NCBI RefSeq assembly: GCF_029946505.1
Contig: NZ_JARZHG010000039.1
Coordinates: 1-64,000, forward strand
Source of the DNA: Polyangium sp. y55x31
Lineage (GTDB): Bacteria > Myxococcota_A > Polyangia > Polyangiales > Polyangiaceae
Length of the DNA stretch: 64,000 bases
Reading direction: 5' to 3'
The translations under genes and the position numbers were made by a program. Numbering within the stretch: the first letter of the stretch is position 1; every line of letters starts with the position of its first letter. This document shows, piece by piece, positions 28,501-35,888 of this stretch. The notes under the pieces are model-generated. The model did not search any database and was not told the origin of the DNA. It was given only the letters and a program-made list of their open reading frames with translations.

Positions 28501-30581
28501 ATTACGAAAAGTTGTGGCACGCCACCTGGTCCCCCGACGGCCGCCGCTTCGTCACGGCCTCCGAGGACGGAGCGGCCCACCTCTGGGACGGCAATGGCCG
28601 GGGCAAACCCATCGACCTGCCCCACGGCGCGCCCCTCTCGTCGGCGGTCTTCGACCGCGAGGGCCGCCGCGTGCTCACCGCCGCGTTGAATGGCATCGCG
28701 AAGATCTGGGACGTCTCCGGCCCGGAGCCGCTCGTCGTGGCCGAGCTCCGCGGCACCTCCCAATCCCTTTGCGCGGCCGTCTTCTCCCCCGACGGGACGC
28801 GCGTGGCCACGGCGACGAGCGAAGGCGCCATCGAGATGTGGGACCTCTCCCCGGTCACCGGCCCCGTCCTCGAAAAACGTTTTACCGGGCACGAGGACGT
28901 CGTCGCGGCCCTGGATTTTGATCCCGAGGGCAAACGCATCGTCAGCGCCTCGTGGGACCGCACGGCATGCCTCTGGGATGCCCGAAAAGGCACCCGCGCC
29001 TGCCTCGAAGGGCATACGGGCCCCCTCTCGTCGGCCGCGTTTTCCCCGGACGGCGAGGCGATCGTCACGGCCTCCTACGACGGCACCGCGCGCATCTGGG
29101 ACGTCGAGACCCGCAAGACGACGGCCGTGCTGCGGGGCCACATGGGCCCGATCAACCTGGCGGTCTTTCATCCGAAGAGCGGCCGCGCCGTGGCCACGGC
29201 CGGCGACGACAACACCGTCCGCATCTGGGCGAAAAATGGCGAACAGCCCGGCACGTGCGAAGCCGAGTCGGCCTCGTACGTGGAAGTCGCGGTCCTGAAT
29301 GGCCACGAGGCCGACGTCACCACGGTCGCCTTTTCGCCAGACGGCCATCGCCTCGTCACCGGGTCCTGGGACGAGACCGCGCGCATCTGGGACCTCGGAC
29401 GCCTCCCGCGTCCCGTCCTCCCGCGGATCCTCGAGCATTACGTCACGTATGCGCTCGAAAGCCCCGCCCAGGACCGCGTGCTCCAGAACGCGCCCACGGG
29501 CGAGCTCGCCGTGTACGACGTGCACCCGAATGCCGAGTTTTACGACGGCATTCACCCGTTCGGCCTCCTCTCCCATGGAAAGCGGCGTATCCTGACGGCT
29601 GCGTGGCGCCCGGATGGCAAAAGCATCCTCACGGGCGACGAGGCGGGCAACATCGCCATCACGACCATCGGAGAGCGCCCCGCCTCCCGCGAGCGGCTCC
29701 CCCCGCTCCCCTCGCGGCTGCTCCCTCCACAACACCACGCGTCGATCCTCGCGCTCGCGTGGAACCAGAGCGGCGACCGATTCGTCAGCGTCGCGGGACA
29801 GGGTGCGCCGCTCGTATGGGACGCGGACAAACCCGAGCGCCCCCCGGTCCCGCTCCAGGTCTCCGCCGAGAAATGCGACAATCCCGGCGCCTCCACGTCG
29901 GGCAAGCACGTCTCCGCGAATGCGGGCGGCTTCACCTCCGTCGCGTGGAGCTTGCGCCCGGGCGCGCGGGAAATCGTCCTCGGCCGTGACGACGGCTGCG
30001 CCTGGTGGGTCGACCTCGACGGCCGGGACAAACCCAAGGTGCTCGGCCGCCATCACAGCACCATCACCGCCGTCGCCTTCTCCCCCGATGGCGAGCGTGT
30101 CGCGACGGCCTCGCAGGACCGGACCGTGCGCGTCTGGAAGCGCGACGGCACCTACGTCGAGCTCGTGCATCCCGCCCCGCTCCTCTCCGTCCTGTTCGAC
30201 GCGCGCGGCGAGCGTGTCATCACGCGCGCCCGGGACAACACCGTCGACGTGTGGAAAGTGGACGGCTCCGGCCAGGTATTCGCCCTCGCGGGCTCCGCGT
30301 CCACCTTTCCCATTGCCGCATTCGACGTGAAGGGCAAAGGCATCCTCACCGTGGACGCGCGGGGCTTTCTCCAGCGCTGGGATGCGGAGCCCGACGCCAT
30401 CATCGCGAGCCTCGACCGCGCCAATGACGACTGCGCCACCGCTGCGCTCCGCGAGCGCTACCTGGCCGAGGACAAGGCGGAGGCGGAAAAAGGCTGCCGC
30501 GCCTGCGCCGAGAAGCAGGGCCTCGATCCCGACAATTGCACGCGCGACGAGAAGACCGGCTCGCTCAGCTCCAAGAAATGA
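25566..30581 (+). CDS. CHAT protease-STAND ATPase-WD40 protein
   Basis: This 1671-residue protein has an N-terminal CHAT (clan CD, caspase-like) domain with catalytic His in LLCHGTQ (about 233) and Cys in LSACDSG (about 281). A STAND NTPase follows (RGLLAFHAAHRRFFFGRE, P-loop GASGTGKSS at 426-434, Walker-B-like LLVVDQFEE). Next come a membrane helix near 860, a Glu/Lys/Ala coiled coil, and WD40 repeats from about 975 to 1640. Such proteins are thought to be signal-gated proteases that switch on upon ligand binding. The start at 25566 overlaps the PAAR-like stop, and the next gene, another clan-CD-like protein, begins 26 bp downstream. Target protein unknown. Confidence 0.92.
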   Translation: MSSPSPAPPPGNLLLEFTRTAQADESFVLPDGEVTYVLRTEGGGAETVTIDWTPALFADLDAVRRPGCDPAIVQRLGRALRRFLAPAGWARHEESILDASSRGDPVRITLRSNAAELYALPWELLTLKSSGQHLGELPNVLVRYAWPESTTRPEDPSPMPEGGRILFGWSAAAGAVPLAEQSNALRAAAERGHQSFDPSRDVIDHLSLGRLSRALEKAAASGEIINVLHLLCHGTQVGQTHGLAWDADDGSGERALLDAGKLRQLLAPHAGRIRLVVLSACDSGNPGQIGNHLGSVAQNLHQAGIQAVVASRFPLSVAGSITFTEVFYDKLLVEPTSVEGALLAARQRLLREGAGRLDWASLTLHARPEDEGDTRPIAFRPYRGLLAFHAAHRRFFFGREAEIEEALADLAALAASGKPRFLVVAGASGTGKSSMVLAGVVPRLLDRGATRVDTADADDVRRTIERLAQLLGRRSPGAAAQQALSVLHREITALATAAGGAWEAVVMRPGGSPLAALESALAARRDKDIPFLLVVDQFEEIFTHVQDPAERQAFVAELWKRCSGEDNIHCITSMRVDFVGECGQIVLDASTGLRLDRVAYDEAHRVFVAQMGPAQLRTVIEEPARKVGLALSQGLAGRIIAEVGAEPTALPLVEYVLDLLWQNRRGKTLDAARYEELGGVFGALERMADAVVDELDEPSQKLARRLFSRLTHFGEGGASNTRRRVPLARILPTDPERRARFEALLERFVAARLVSRQDEGGRIVVEVAHEALLRRWNRLATWLAEDRARVIEMGKLERWAADYKAHGALLRGAQLGYAKQIRAQAEDELDEDTRAMIEASEHAEETEAEKAREKQRVERRKLVLGAAGAIAVAVAMTLLALRTTRAKAEADASWKQAVEDRAKAEEAHKQADAERAIAEKQLRIGGALNLVARHQYAAAASVMSDRSGPFPELRTDFRHLSLAQTLLALPIPKVTLSGHYEKLWHATWSPDGRRFVTASEDGAAHLWDGNGRGKPIDLPHGAPLSSAVFDREGRRVLTAALNGIAKIWDVSGPEPLVVAELRGTSQSLCAAVFSPDGTRVATATSEGAIEMWDLSPVTGPVLEKRFTGHEDVVAALDFDPEGKRIVSASWDRTACLWDARKGTRACLEGHTGPLSSAAFSPDGEAIVTASYDGTARIWDVETRKTTAVLRGHMGPINLAVFHPKSGRAVATAGDDNTVRIWAKNGEQPGTCEAESASYVEVAVLNGHEADVTTVAFSPDGHRLVTGSWDETARIWDLGRLPRPVLPRILEHYVTYALESPAQDRVLQNAPTGELAVYDVHPNAEFYDGIHPFGLLSHGKRRILTAAWRPDGKSILTGDEAGNIAITTIGERPASRERLPPLPSRLLPPQHHASILALAWNQSGDRFVSVAGQGAPLVWDADKPERPPVPLQVSAEKCDNPGASTSGKHVSANAGGFTSVAWSLRPGAREIVLGRDDGCAWWVDLDGRDKPKVLGRHHSTITAVAFSPDGERVATASQDRTVRVWKRDGTYVELVHPAPLLSVLFDARGERVITRARDNTVDVWKVDGSGQVFALAGSASTFPIAAFDVKGKGILTVDARGFLQRWDAEPDAIIASLDRANDDCATAALRERYLAEDKAEAEKGCRACAEKQGLDPDNCTRDEKTGSLSSKK

Positions 30582-30607
30582 TACCGTCCGTGTGAATCGA
30601 GGACGCC

Positions 30608-32341
30608 ATGCCTGCGAATGCCCTCCACCTCCTCCTCAGCCATGACGACGACGGCAGCGCCTTTCTCGAAGGCGGCTTGCCGACGGACGCGGCCGCGGAG
30701 CACGAAGAGCGCCCCGAGGCGCGCCCCGGCCCGACGCACCTCTGGGACGAAGGCGACGACCCGGATGACCTCACGGCCCAGCGCTGGGGCGTGATCGCAC
30801 CGGAAGGACAAACGGGCGATCGATTGCTGGAGCTCGTACGCCCCCTCCTCGAAGCGCGCCGCGCGGCCCAGGGAGGGCACGCGATCAAGATCTTCCGCGC
30901 GCCCGCGCGCCTCGACATGGCGGCCGCCGCGCGCTGGCGCAAGGACATCTTCGATCGGGGCGCCGACCTCGCCGTCGATTTGCCGCGTTATCAGCTCATC
31001 CTCGGCGATCTCGATCAGGTCCCCTTCGCGCTCCAGCAGGTCCAGCAATCGGACGGGTTCGTCGGACGGCTCGCTTTCCCGGACGAACGCGGCTACGAGG
31101 CCTATGTCCACAAAATCCTCGCCGCCGAGCGCGCGGCCGCGCTCGCTTCGCCCCCGCACGCCACGTTTTACACGGTGCACGACGGGACGGCGGCGACGGC
31201 GGCCACGTACCGCGCGCTCGTGCGTCCGGGCCTCGATCTCGTGCGCCAGCGCCTCGATGCCGGGCAATTCCCCGCGAGCACCCTCGAAGAGCGTGGGCGC
31301 ATGGACGCGCCTTCCCCCGACGAGCTCCTCGAGGTCGCCTCGCGCCCCGATCCGGGCGTGCTTTTCAGCGTCAGCCACGGCGCGGGCGCCCCGCGCGAGG
31401 GCTGGAAGAGCTTCGCCGAACAACGCGCGCGCCAGGGGGCCATGCGATTCGGCCGCGAGGGCACGTTCGCCGCGAGCGACCTCGGCGAGCGCCCCTTCGC
31501 GCCGGGCGGCATCTGGTTCATGGTCGCCTGTTATGGCGGCGGCACGCCGGATCGGAGCGCTTATCGCCACTGGCTCGAACGATTGCAAAGGCTCGGCCAT
31601 TACGGTGGCGAGGCCGAAGAGGTGCTCAAGGCTCTCCCTCGCAATGCGCCGCCCTTCGTCGCCTCGCTGCCCCGCGCCGCGCTGGCGAACCCGAATGGCC
31701 CCCTCGCATTCCTCGGGCACGTCGATCTCGCCTGGACCTACAGCTTCGAGGAGCGCGACGCGGGCACGCCGATCGCCCGCCCGGCGCGCTTCATGTCGGT
31801 CGTGCGTTCCCTCGTGCGCGGCGACCGCGTCGGCGTCGCGTTCCGCGAGCTCGTGCGATTCTTCGAACAGGCGAACACCGAGCTCACGAGCCTCTACGAT
31901 CAGGAGGCGAGCGGCGGCCGGCGCGACGAGGTGCGGCTCGGGCACCTCTGGATGCTCCGGCAGGACCTCTCCGGCTACATCCTCCTCGGCGATCCCGCGG
32001 TGCGCCTGCGTGTCCCGAAGGCGCAGAAGAACCTTCCCGTCGAGGCGCCGGCCCCGACGGCGGCGACTCTTTTCGGGTTTGGCCAGGCACAAGCGCCCGC
32101 GCCTGCGCCTGCGCCTGCGCCCACGCAAACCCCCGCCCCTGCACCGTTGCCGATCGCGCAGGTCGAACCCGTGGCGCTCCCCATGGAGCTCGAGCGCCTC
32201 GAAGAGGCCTTCGGCCACATGCTCGTGGGCGAGCGCGGGCACAAGGAGATCGCCAAGGAATACGGCATCGAGCTCGGCGAGCTGCGCAAGCTCTTCGACC
32301 GGTACAAGAAGGGCGGGCGCGGATCGCTCGGGCACGGCTGA
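30608..32341 (+). CDS. Probable clan-CD (caspase/gingipain-like) cysteine protease
   Basis: This 577-residue protein has no signal peptide. The pair FSVSHGAGAP (His257) and WFMVACYGGG (Cys308) matches the His/Cys dyad layout of clan CD peptidases, each following a hydrophobic strand. A later PLAFLGHVDLAWTYSF resembles the end of C25-like folds. A Pro/Ala/Gln linker (about 490-525) joins a small helical C-terminal domain (526-575) with GHKEIAKEYGIELGELRKLF, which looks like a helix-turn-helix. It may be the substrate, partner or parallel effector of the CHAT-STAND protein 26 bp upstream. Family assignment rests on motifs read by eye. Confidence 0.6.
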   Translation: MPANALHLLLSHDDDGSAFLEGGLPTDAAAEHEERPEARPGPTHLWDEGDDPDDLTAQRWGVIAPEGQTGDRLLELVRPLLEARRAAQGGHAIKIFRAPARLDMAAAARWRKDIFDRGADLAVDLPRYQLILGDLDQVPFALQQVQQSDGFVGRLAFPDERGYEAYVHKILAAERAAALASPPHATFYTVHDGTAATAATYRALVRPGLDLVRQRLDAGQFPASTLEERGRMDAPSPDELLEVASRPDPGVLFSVSHGAGAPREGWKSFAEQRARQGAMRFGREGTFAASDLGERPFAPGGIWFMVACYGGGTPDRSAYRHWLERLQRLGHYGGEAEEVLKALPRNAPPFVASLPRAALANPNGPLAFLGHVDLAWTYSFEERDAGTPIARPARFMSVVRSLVRGDRVGVAFRELVRFFEQANTELTSLYDQEASGGRRDEVRLGHLWMLRQDLSGYILLGDPAVRLRVPKAQKNLPVEAPAPTAATLFGFGQAQAPAPAPAPAPTQTPAPAPLPIAQVEPVALPMELERLEEAFGHMLVGERGHKEIAKEYGIELGELRKLFDRYKKGGRGSLGHG

Positions 32342-32410
32342 GCCGAGCAGTTGGCCGTGATTCGCGACATGCCATAGGCTCGGAGCGTCGCCTCACGCCT
32401 CGAGATCCAC

Positions 32411-33391
32411 ATGCCCGACGATCGTTCGCGCGCCCCTCGCCCCCCGCACCCCGCGACCGCGCACCGCCCCGGCGCAGCGCAGCCGAAGCCGATGGCCACG
32501 CCGCGCCCGCCGCATGCGGCGACCTTGCCCGGCGATCGAGCCGCGCAACCCAAGACGGCGAGCCCGCCGCGCGCGCCCCATCCGGCGACGGTCCCGAAGC
32601 CCAGCGCGGCGCAGCCGAAATCGGCCACGTCGAAGCCCGCGACGTCCCCCCGTCAGCCCCATCCGGCGACGTTGTCGAAACACGCCGCGCAGCCGAAAAT
32701 GGCGTCCCCGCGACGCCTGCCGCACCCGGCCACGACCCTTCAGGCGAAGGCTGCGAGCGGACCGACGAGAACGGTGCAACGAATTGCGGAGTTCCGCGGG
32801 CGGCTGCAGATCACGCGTCTCGGCGACGGCGACATGGAAGACGTGAAGGAGCTCGTCCTCCGCGCGCTCGACGACGAGCTCAGCGAGATCGACGAGATCG
32901 ACGGACAGGACCGAAAGATCGCCTTCCTGTCGAACTACGCCGAGAGGCACGGCTACGACGTCCGCGAAGACTTGCTCGCAGATGCGCTCGAAGAGCTCCT
33001 GATCGAAGCGGAGAACGAGGACCAATCCGCGGGCGTCGTCAGCTTCAGGGACACGGACGGCGAGACGGTCTGGTTCGAGCAACACCAGGGCAAGCACGTC
33101 GGCGGTGGCTTTTATGGCTACAAGGGGAGGAAGGGCACGGTCTTCAAGGGAGTGAAGGCGTCGGACCTCAGCGCCCTGGAGGACATCTGGAACGCGGCGA
33201 AGGATTTCGGACTCCAGAAAGAAGAGAATCCCGACGACGCCATCGTCACGACGAGCTCGAAGACGGACACGAACGACGCGTGCGATTATGTCCGCATCCA
33301 GTACTCGTGGAATGGAGCCTCGTGGTCGATGCACATGTATCCCACGACGACCGACGACAACGAGCTGAACATCGGTTACGTTCGAATCTAG
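32411..33391 (+). CDS. PPHPAT-repeat protein with unknown C-terminal domain
   Basis: The first about 115 of 326 residues hold five copies of a Pro-rich motif (PPHPAT, PPHAAT, APHPAT, QPHPAT, LPHPAT), each followed by AAQPK or a similar Gln-Lys element. The N-termini at 61090 and 62333 share this motif. The C-terminal 200 residues form a compact acidic domain (MEDVKELVLRALDDELSE, then GGGFYGYKG, ending WSMHMYPTT) that I do not recognise. The layout (shared repetitive N-terminus, unique C-terminus) is that of polymorphic exported toxins. It follows the two protease genes, and its stop overlaps the OmpA start by one base. No immunity gene is evident. Confidence 0.7.
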   Translation: MPDDRSRAPRPPHPATAHRPGAAQPKPMATPRPPHAATLPGDRAAQPKTASPPRAPHPATVPKPSAAQPKSATSKPATSPRQPHPATLSKHAAQPKMASPRRLPHPATTLQAKAASGPTRTVQRIAEFRGRLQITRLGDGDMEDVKELVLRALDDELSEIDEIDGQDRKIAFLSNYAERHGYDVREDLLADALEELLIEAENEDQSAGVVSFRDTDGETVWFEQHQGKHVGGGFYGYKGRKGTVFKGVKASDLSALEDIWNAAKDFGLQKEENPDDAIVTTSSKTDTNDACDYVRIQYSWNGASWSMHMYPTTTDDNELNIGYVRI

Positions 33392-35073
33392 TGCGCCCAT
33401 CCCCGCGAAGCCTCGCCGTCTCCATGGCCGCGCTCCTCGCGCTCGCCGCCCCCGCGCGCGCGGACGACATCGCCCTGCCCCGGTTCCAGCCCGCCTTCGC
33501 CGGTGATCGCATGCTCGGCGTGCAGTCCCCCTATGCCGCCGGGGACTTCACCTTCCACGGCATGCTGCTCGTCGATTACGCTCGCAATCCGTACGTCCTC
33601 AAGACGACGGACGGCGTCACGGCGTCGGAGATCGTGGGCCGGCAGCTCTTCCTCCACGCGAACGCCACCTATTCGATGTGGAATCGCCTCTCGGTGAACC
33701 TCGACGTGCCCGCCGCGCTCTTGCAGACGGGCGACGCCGACACGTCGCCGACCACCGCCGATTTCGGCGACATCCGCCTCGGCGCCCGCGTGAGCATCTA
33801 CGGCGGGTACGAGGATCCCTTGCAGATCGGCATCGGCGGCTATTTCTGGATCCCCACCGGCACGGGCGCGTACGTCACCGATAGTTATGTGCGTGGCCTG
33901 CCGCAGCTCCTCCTCGGTGGACAGCTCGGGGACCGCTGGGTCTGGTCCTTCGCCGTGGGCCCCGAGATCCGCGACAAACGCGCGACGGAGGACGGCGTCG
34001 TGATGGGCACGGCCATCACCGGCGGGGCCGGCATCGCGATCCTCCTCGGGGAGGACCGCGCCCTGCAAATCGGCTCGGAGCTCGACATCTCGCAAGTGCT
34101 CCTCGACGCGAGCAGCCAGAATCGGAACATCGAGCTCGCGCTCCAGGGCCGATACCGGTTCCTCGACGACTTCGAGGCGGGCATGGGCATCGGCGCCGGC
34201 CTGAGCGAGGGCATCGGCACGCCTCTGTTCCGCGTGGTCGCGATGGTCGCCTACTCCCCCTTCCTCTCGGAGCGCCTGCGGGACAGCGACGGAGACGGGA
34301 TCTTGAACGATCGGGACGCCTGCCCCGAGGTCCGCGGCGATCGCAGCGTGTACGCCGTCGAGAATGGGTGCCCGTCCGTGTACCGCAAGCGCGCGAACGA
34401 CGCCGACGGCGACGACGTCATCGACGATCAGGACGCCTGCCCGCGGGTCTACGGCATTCCCCAGAGCGACGAGACCCGCAATGGTTGCCCGCTCGACGAC
34501 GAGGAGGAGGCGGCGCTGCTCGAACAGTACCGGGACAATCGGCCCGATTCGAAGGGCGACACCGACGGCGACGGCCTCGGCGACGACGTGGACGCTTGCC
34601 CCGAGGAGAAAGGCGCGCCGAGCGACACGGCCGCGAAAAACGGCTGCCCCGAGGCCGTGCGGGTCACGGACGGCGAGATCGTCCTCTTGCGTGATCTCCT
34701 CTTCGACACGGGCCGGGCCACCCTGCGCGCCTCGTCCCGGCAGATGCTCGAAGAGGTCGCCGAGGTGCTGCTCCAGCACCCCGAGATCACGAAAATCGAG
34801 GTGCAGGGCCACACCGACAATCGAGGCACTCTACCTCGAAACGACGCGCTCGCCCTGCAGCGGGCCCAGGCCGTGCGGGACCTGCTCGTGCGCCGCAGCA
34901 TCGACCCGAAGCGCATCGTCATCAAGGCGTTCGGCCCGAACGCCCCGGTCGCGACGAACACGACGCCGGAGGGGAGGCAACGCAACCGACGCGCGACGTT
35001 CGTCATCCTGGAGAGAAAGCCGTCGCCCGCGCCTCCTTCTCCTTCCCCTTCCGGCGTCACGCCGGCGCCGTAG
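33391..35073 (+). CDS. OmpA-family outer-membrane protein with TSP3-type repeats
   Basis: I start at GTG 33391, giving 560 residues with a good signal (MRPSPRSLAVSMAALLALAAPARA); an ATG at 33424 is the alternative. A beta-barrel-like domain (about 25-300) is followed by three calcium-binding Asp-rich repeats (DSDGDGILNDRDACP, DADGDDVIDDQDACP, DTDGDGLGDDVDACP). The C-terminal OmpA domain carries LRDLLFDTGRATL and EVQGHTDNRG, and its Asp and Arg residues bind peptidoglycan. It should tether the outer membrane to the wall. The start codon shares a base with the upstream stop (TAGTG), but a functional link to the toxin-like gene is not implied. Confidence 0.92.
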   Translation: MRPSPRSLAVSMAALLALAAPARADDIALPRFQPAFAGDRMLGVQSPYAAGDFTFHGMLLVDYARNPYVLKTTDGVTASEIVGRQLFLHANATYSMWNRLSVNLDVPAALLQTGDADTSPTTADFGDIRLGARVSIYGGYEDPLQIGIGGYFWIPTGTGAYVTDSYVRGLPQLLLGGQLGDRWVWSFAVGPEIRDKRATEDGVVMGTAITGGAGIAILLGEDRALQIGSELDISQVLLDASSQNRNIELALQGRYRFLDDFEAGMGIGAGLSEGIGTPLFRVVAMVAYSPFLSERLRDSDGDGILNDRDACPEVRGDRSVYAVENGCPSVYRKRANDADGDDVIDDQDACPRVYGIPQSDETRNGCPLDDEEEAALLEQYRDNRPDSKGDTDGDGLGDDVDACPEEKGAPSDTAAKNGCPEAVRVTDGEIVLLRDLLFDTGRATLRASSRQMLEEVAEVLLQHPEITKIEVQGHTDNRGTLPRNDALALQRAQAVRDLLVRRSIDPKRIVIKAFGPNAPVATNTTPEGRQRNRRATFVILERKPSPAPPSPSPSGVTPAP

Positions 35074-35114
35074 GAAGCCACTGCGCTGGGGCGCTGCCCC
35101 AGCAAAGCGGCTTC
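35074..35114 (+). terminator. Stem-loop after the OmpA gene
   Basis: GAAGCC at 35074-35079 pairs with GGCTTC at 35109-35114, enclosing a strong inner stem CTGGGGC-GCT-GCCCCAG. It begins directly after the OmpA stop and precedes the lipoprotein gene. No T tract follows, but the fold and position suit a terminator or RNA-stabilising hairpin. Confidence 0.6.
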
Positions 35115-35177
35115 GAGATGAAACCAATGCTCAGCCCCAGGGTGGATCCGGCCGAGGCCGATGGGCGTACCCTCGGA

Positions 35178-35870
35178 ATGAGTACGCCCATTTTCAGCCG
35201 CTTTCACTTCACCCACCTCCTCTTGCTCGCGGCCACCTGCGCGGGCGCGACCGCGTGCCTCTCCGCCGGGGACGAAGGCGACGTGCGAATCGGCGACGCC
35301 CCTGCGGGCGACATCCAGGGCATCACGATCGTGCCCACGAACCCCACGTCGCCGCCCCCTCCACCTCCACCTCCGCCGCCCCCGTGCGTCACGAACGTGA
35401 ATTCGAATCCGGCCTTCGCCTGCCTCACCGCGGCCTGGATCTACGGCCCGGGTGTGGGGCTCGAATCCATGCTGAGCTCGGCCACCGGATGCGGCTGCGA
35501 GGCCGAGGTCGTCACGACCGGCGTGGTGCCCGCCGCGTGCAACGTGCAACGCGTCGCCGTGAGCTGCAGCAGCGGCACGCCTCCGTTCAATGCCGTCTCG
35601 CCCATTCCTCCGGGCGAATATCCGTGTGAAGGCCTCACGAACGACGACGGAACCCCGAAGGTCGTCGAAGTCAACACGAACGAGCTCCCATTCATGGGCA
35701 TCCACATCGATCCGGACAACAACGGCCAGCTCTGCGACGTCACCCTCGATCCCTTCGTGGGGCCCATCGACCGCGAGATCAAGGAAAAGTGCTCCAGTTG
35801 CCACACGGACAACGAGCCCAATTGGTGGCCCGAGGTGGCCGACACGGTGGAAATCGAGCTCCACGAATAA
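35178..35870 (+). CDS. Lipoprotein with a C-terminal CXXCH heme-type motif
   Basis: I choose the ATG at 35178 (230 residues), which gives a short signal ending in GATAC (Cys27), over an upstream in-frame Met at 35118 that would bury the signal. After a run of 11 prolines comes a Cys-rich domain with about ten cysteines, then EKCSSCHTDNEPNWWPEV near the end. CSSCH is the covalent heme-attachment motif of c-type cytochromes, but no distal Met ligand stands out in the 20 remaining residues. It may be a monoheme surface protein or a chance motif. No family recognised; transcribed alone. Confidence 0.65.
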   Translation: MSTPIFSRFHFTHLLLLAATCAGATACLSAGDEGDVRIGDAPAGDIQGITIVPTNPTSPPPPPPPPPPPCVTNVNSNPAFACLTAAWIYGPGVGLESMLSSATGCGCEAEVVTTGVVPAACNVQRVAVSCSSGTPPFNAVSPIPPGEYPCEGLTNDDGTPKVVEVNTNELPFMGIHIDPDNNGQLCDVTLDPFVGPIDREIKEKCSSCHTDNEPNWWPEVADTVEIELHE

Positions 35871-35888
35871 ATGAGGCGCTCGCCTCCT

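Noticed and set aside
25188-30170. Minus-strand 1660-residue ORF
   Set aside because: Antisense shadow of the CHAT-STAND-WD40 gene, caused by high GC; no domains appear in it.
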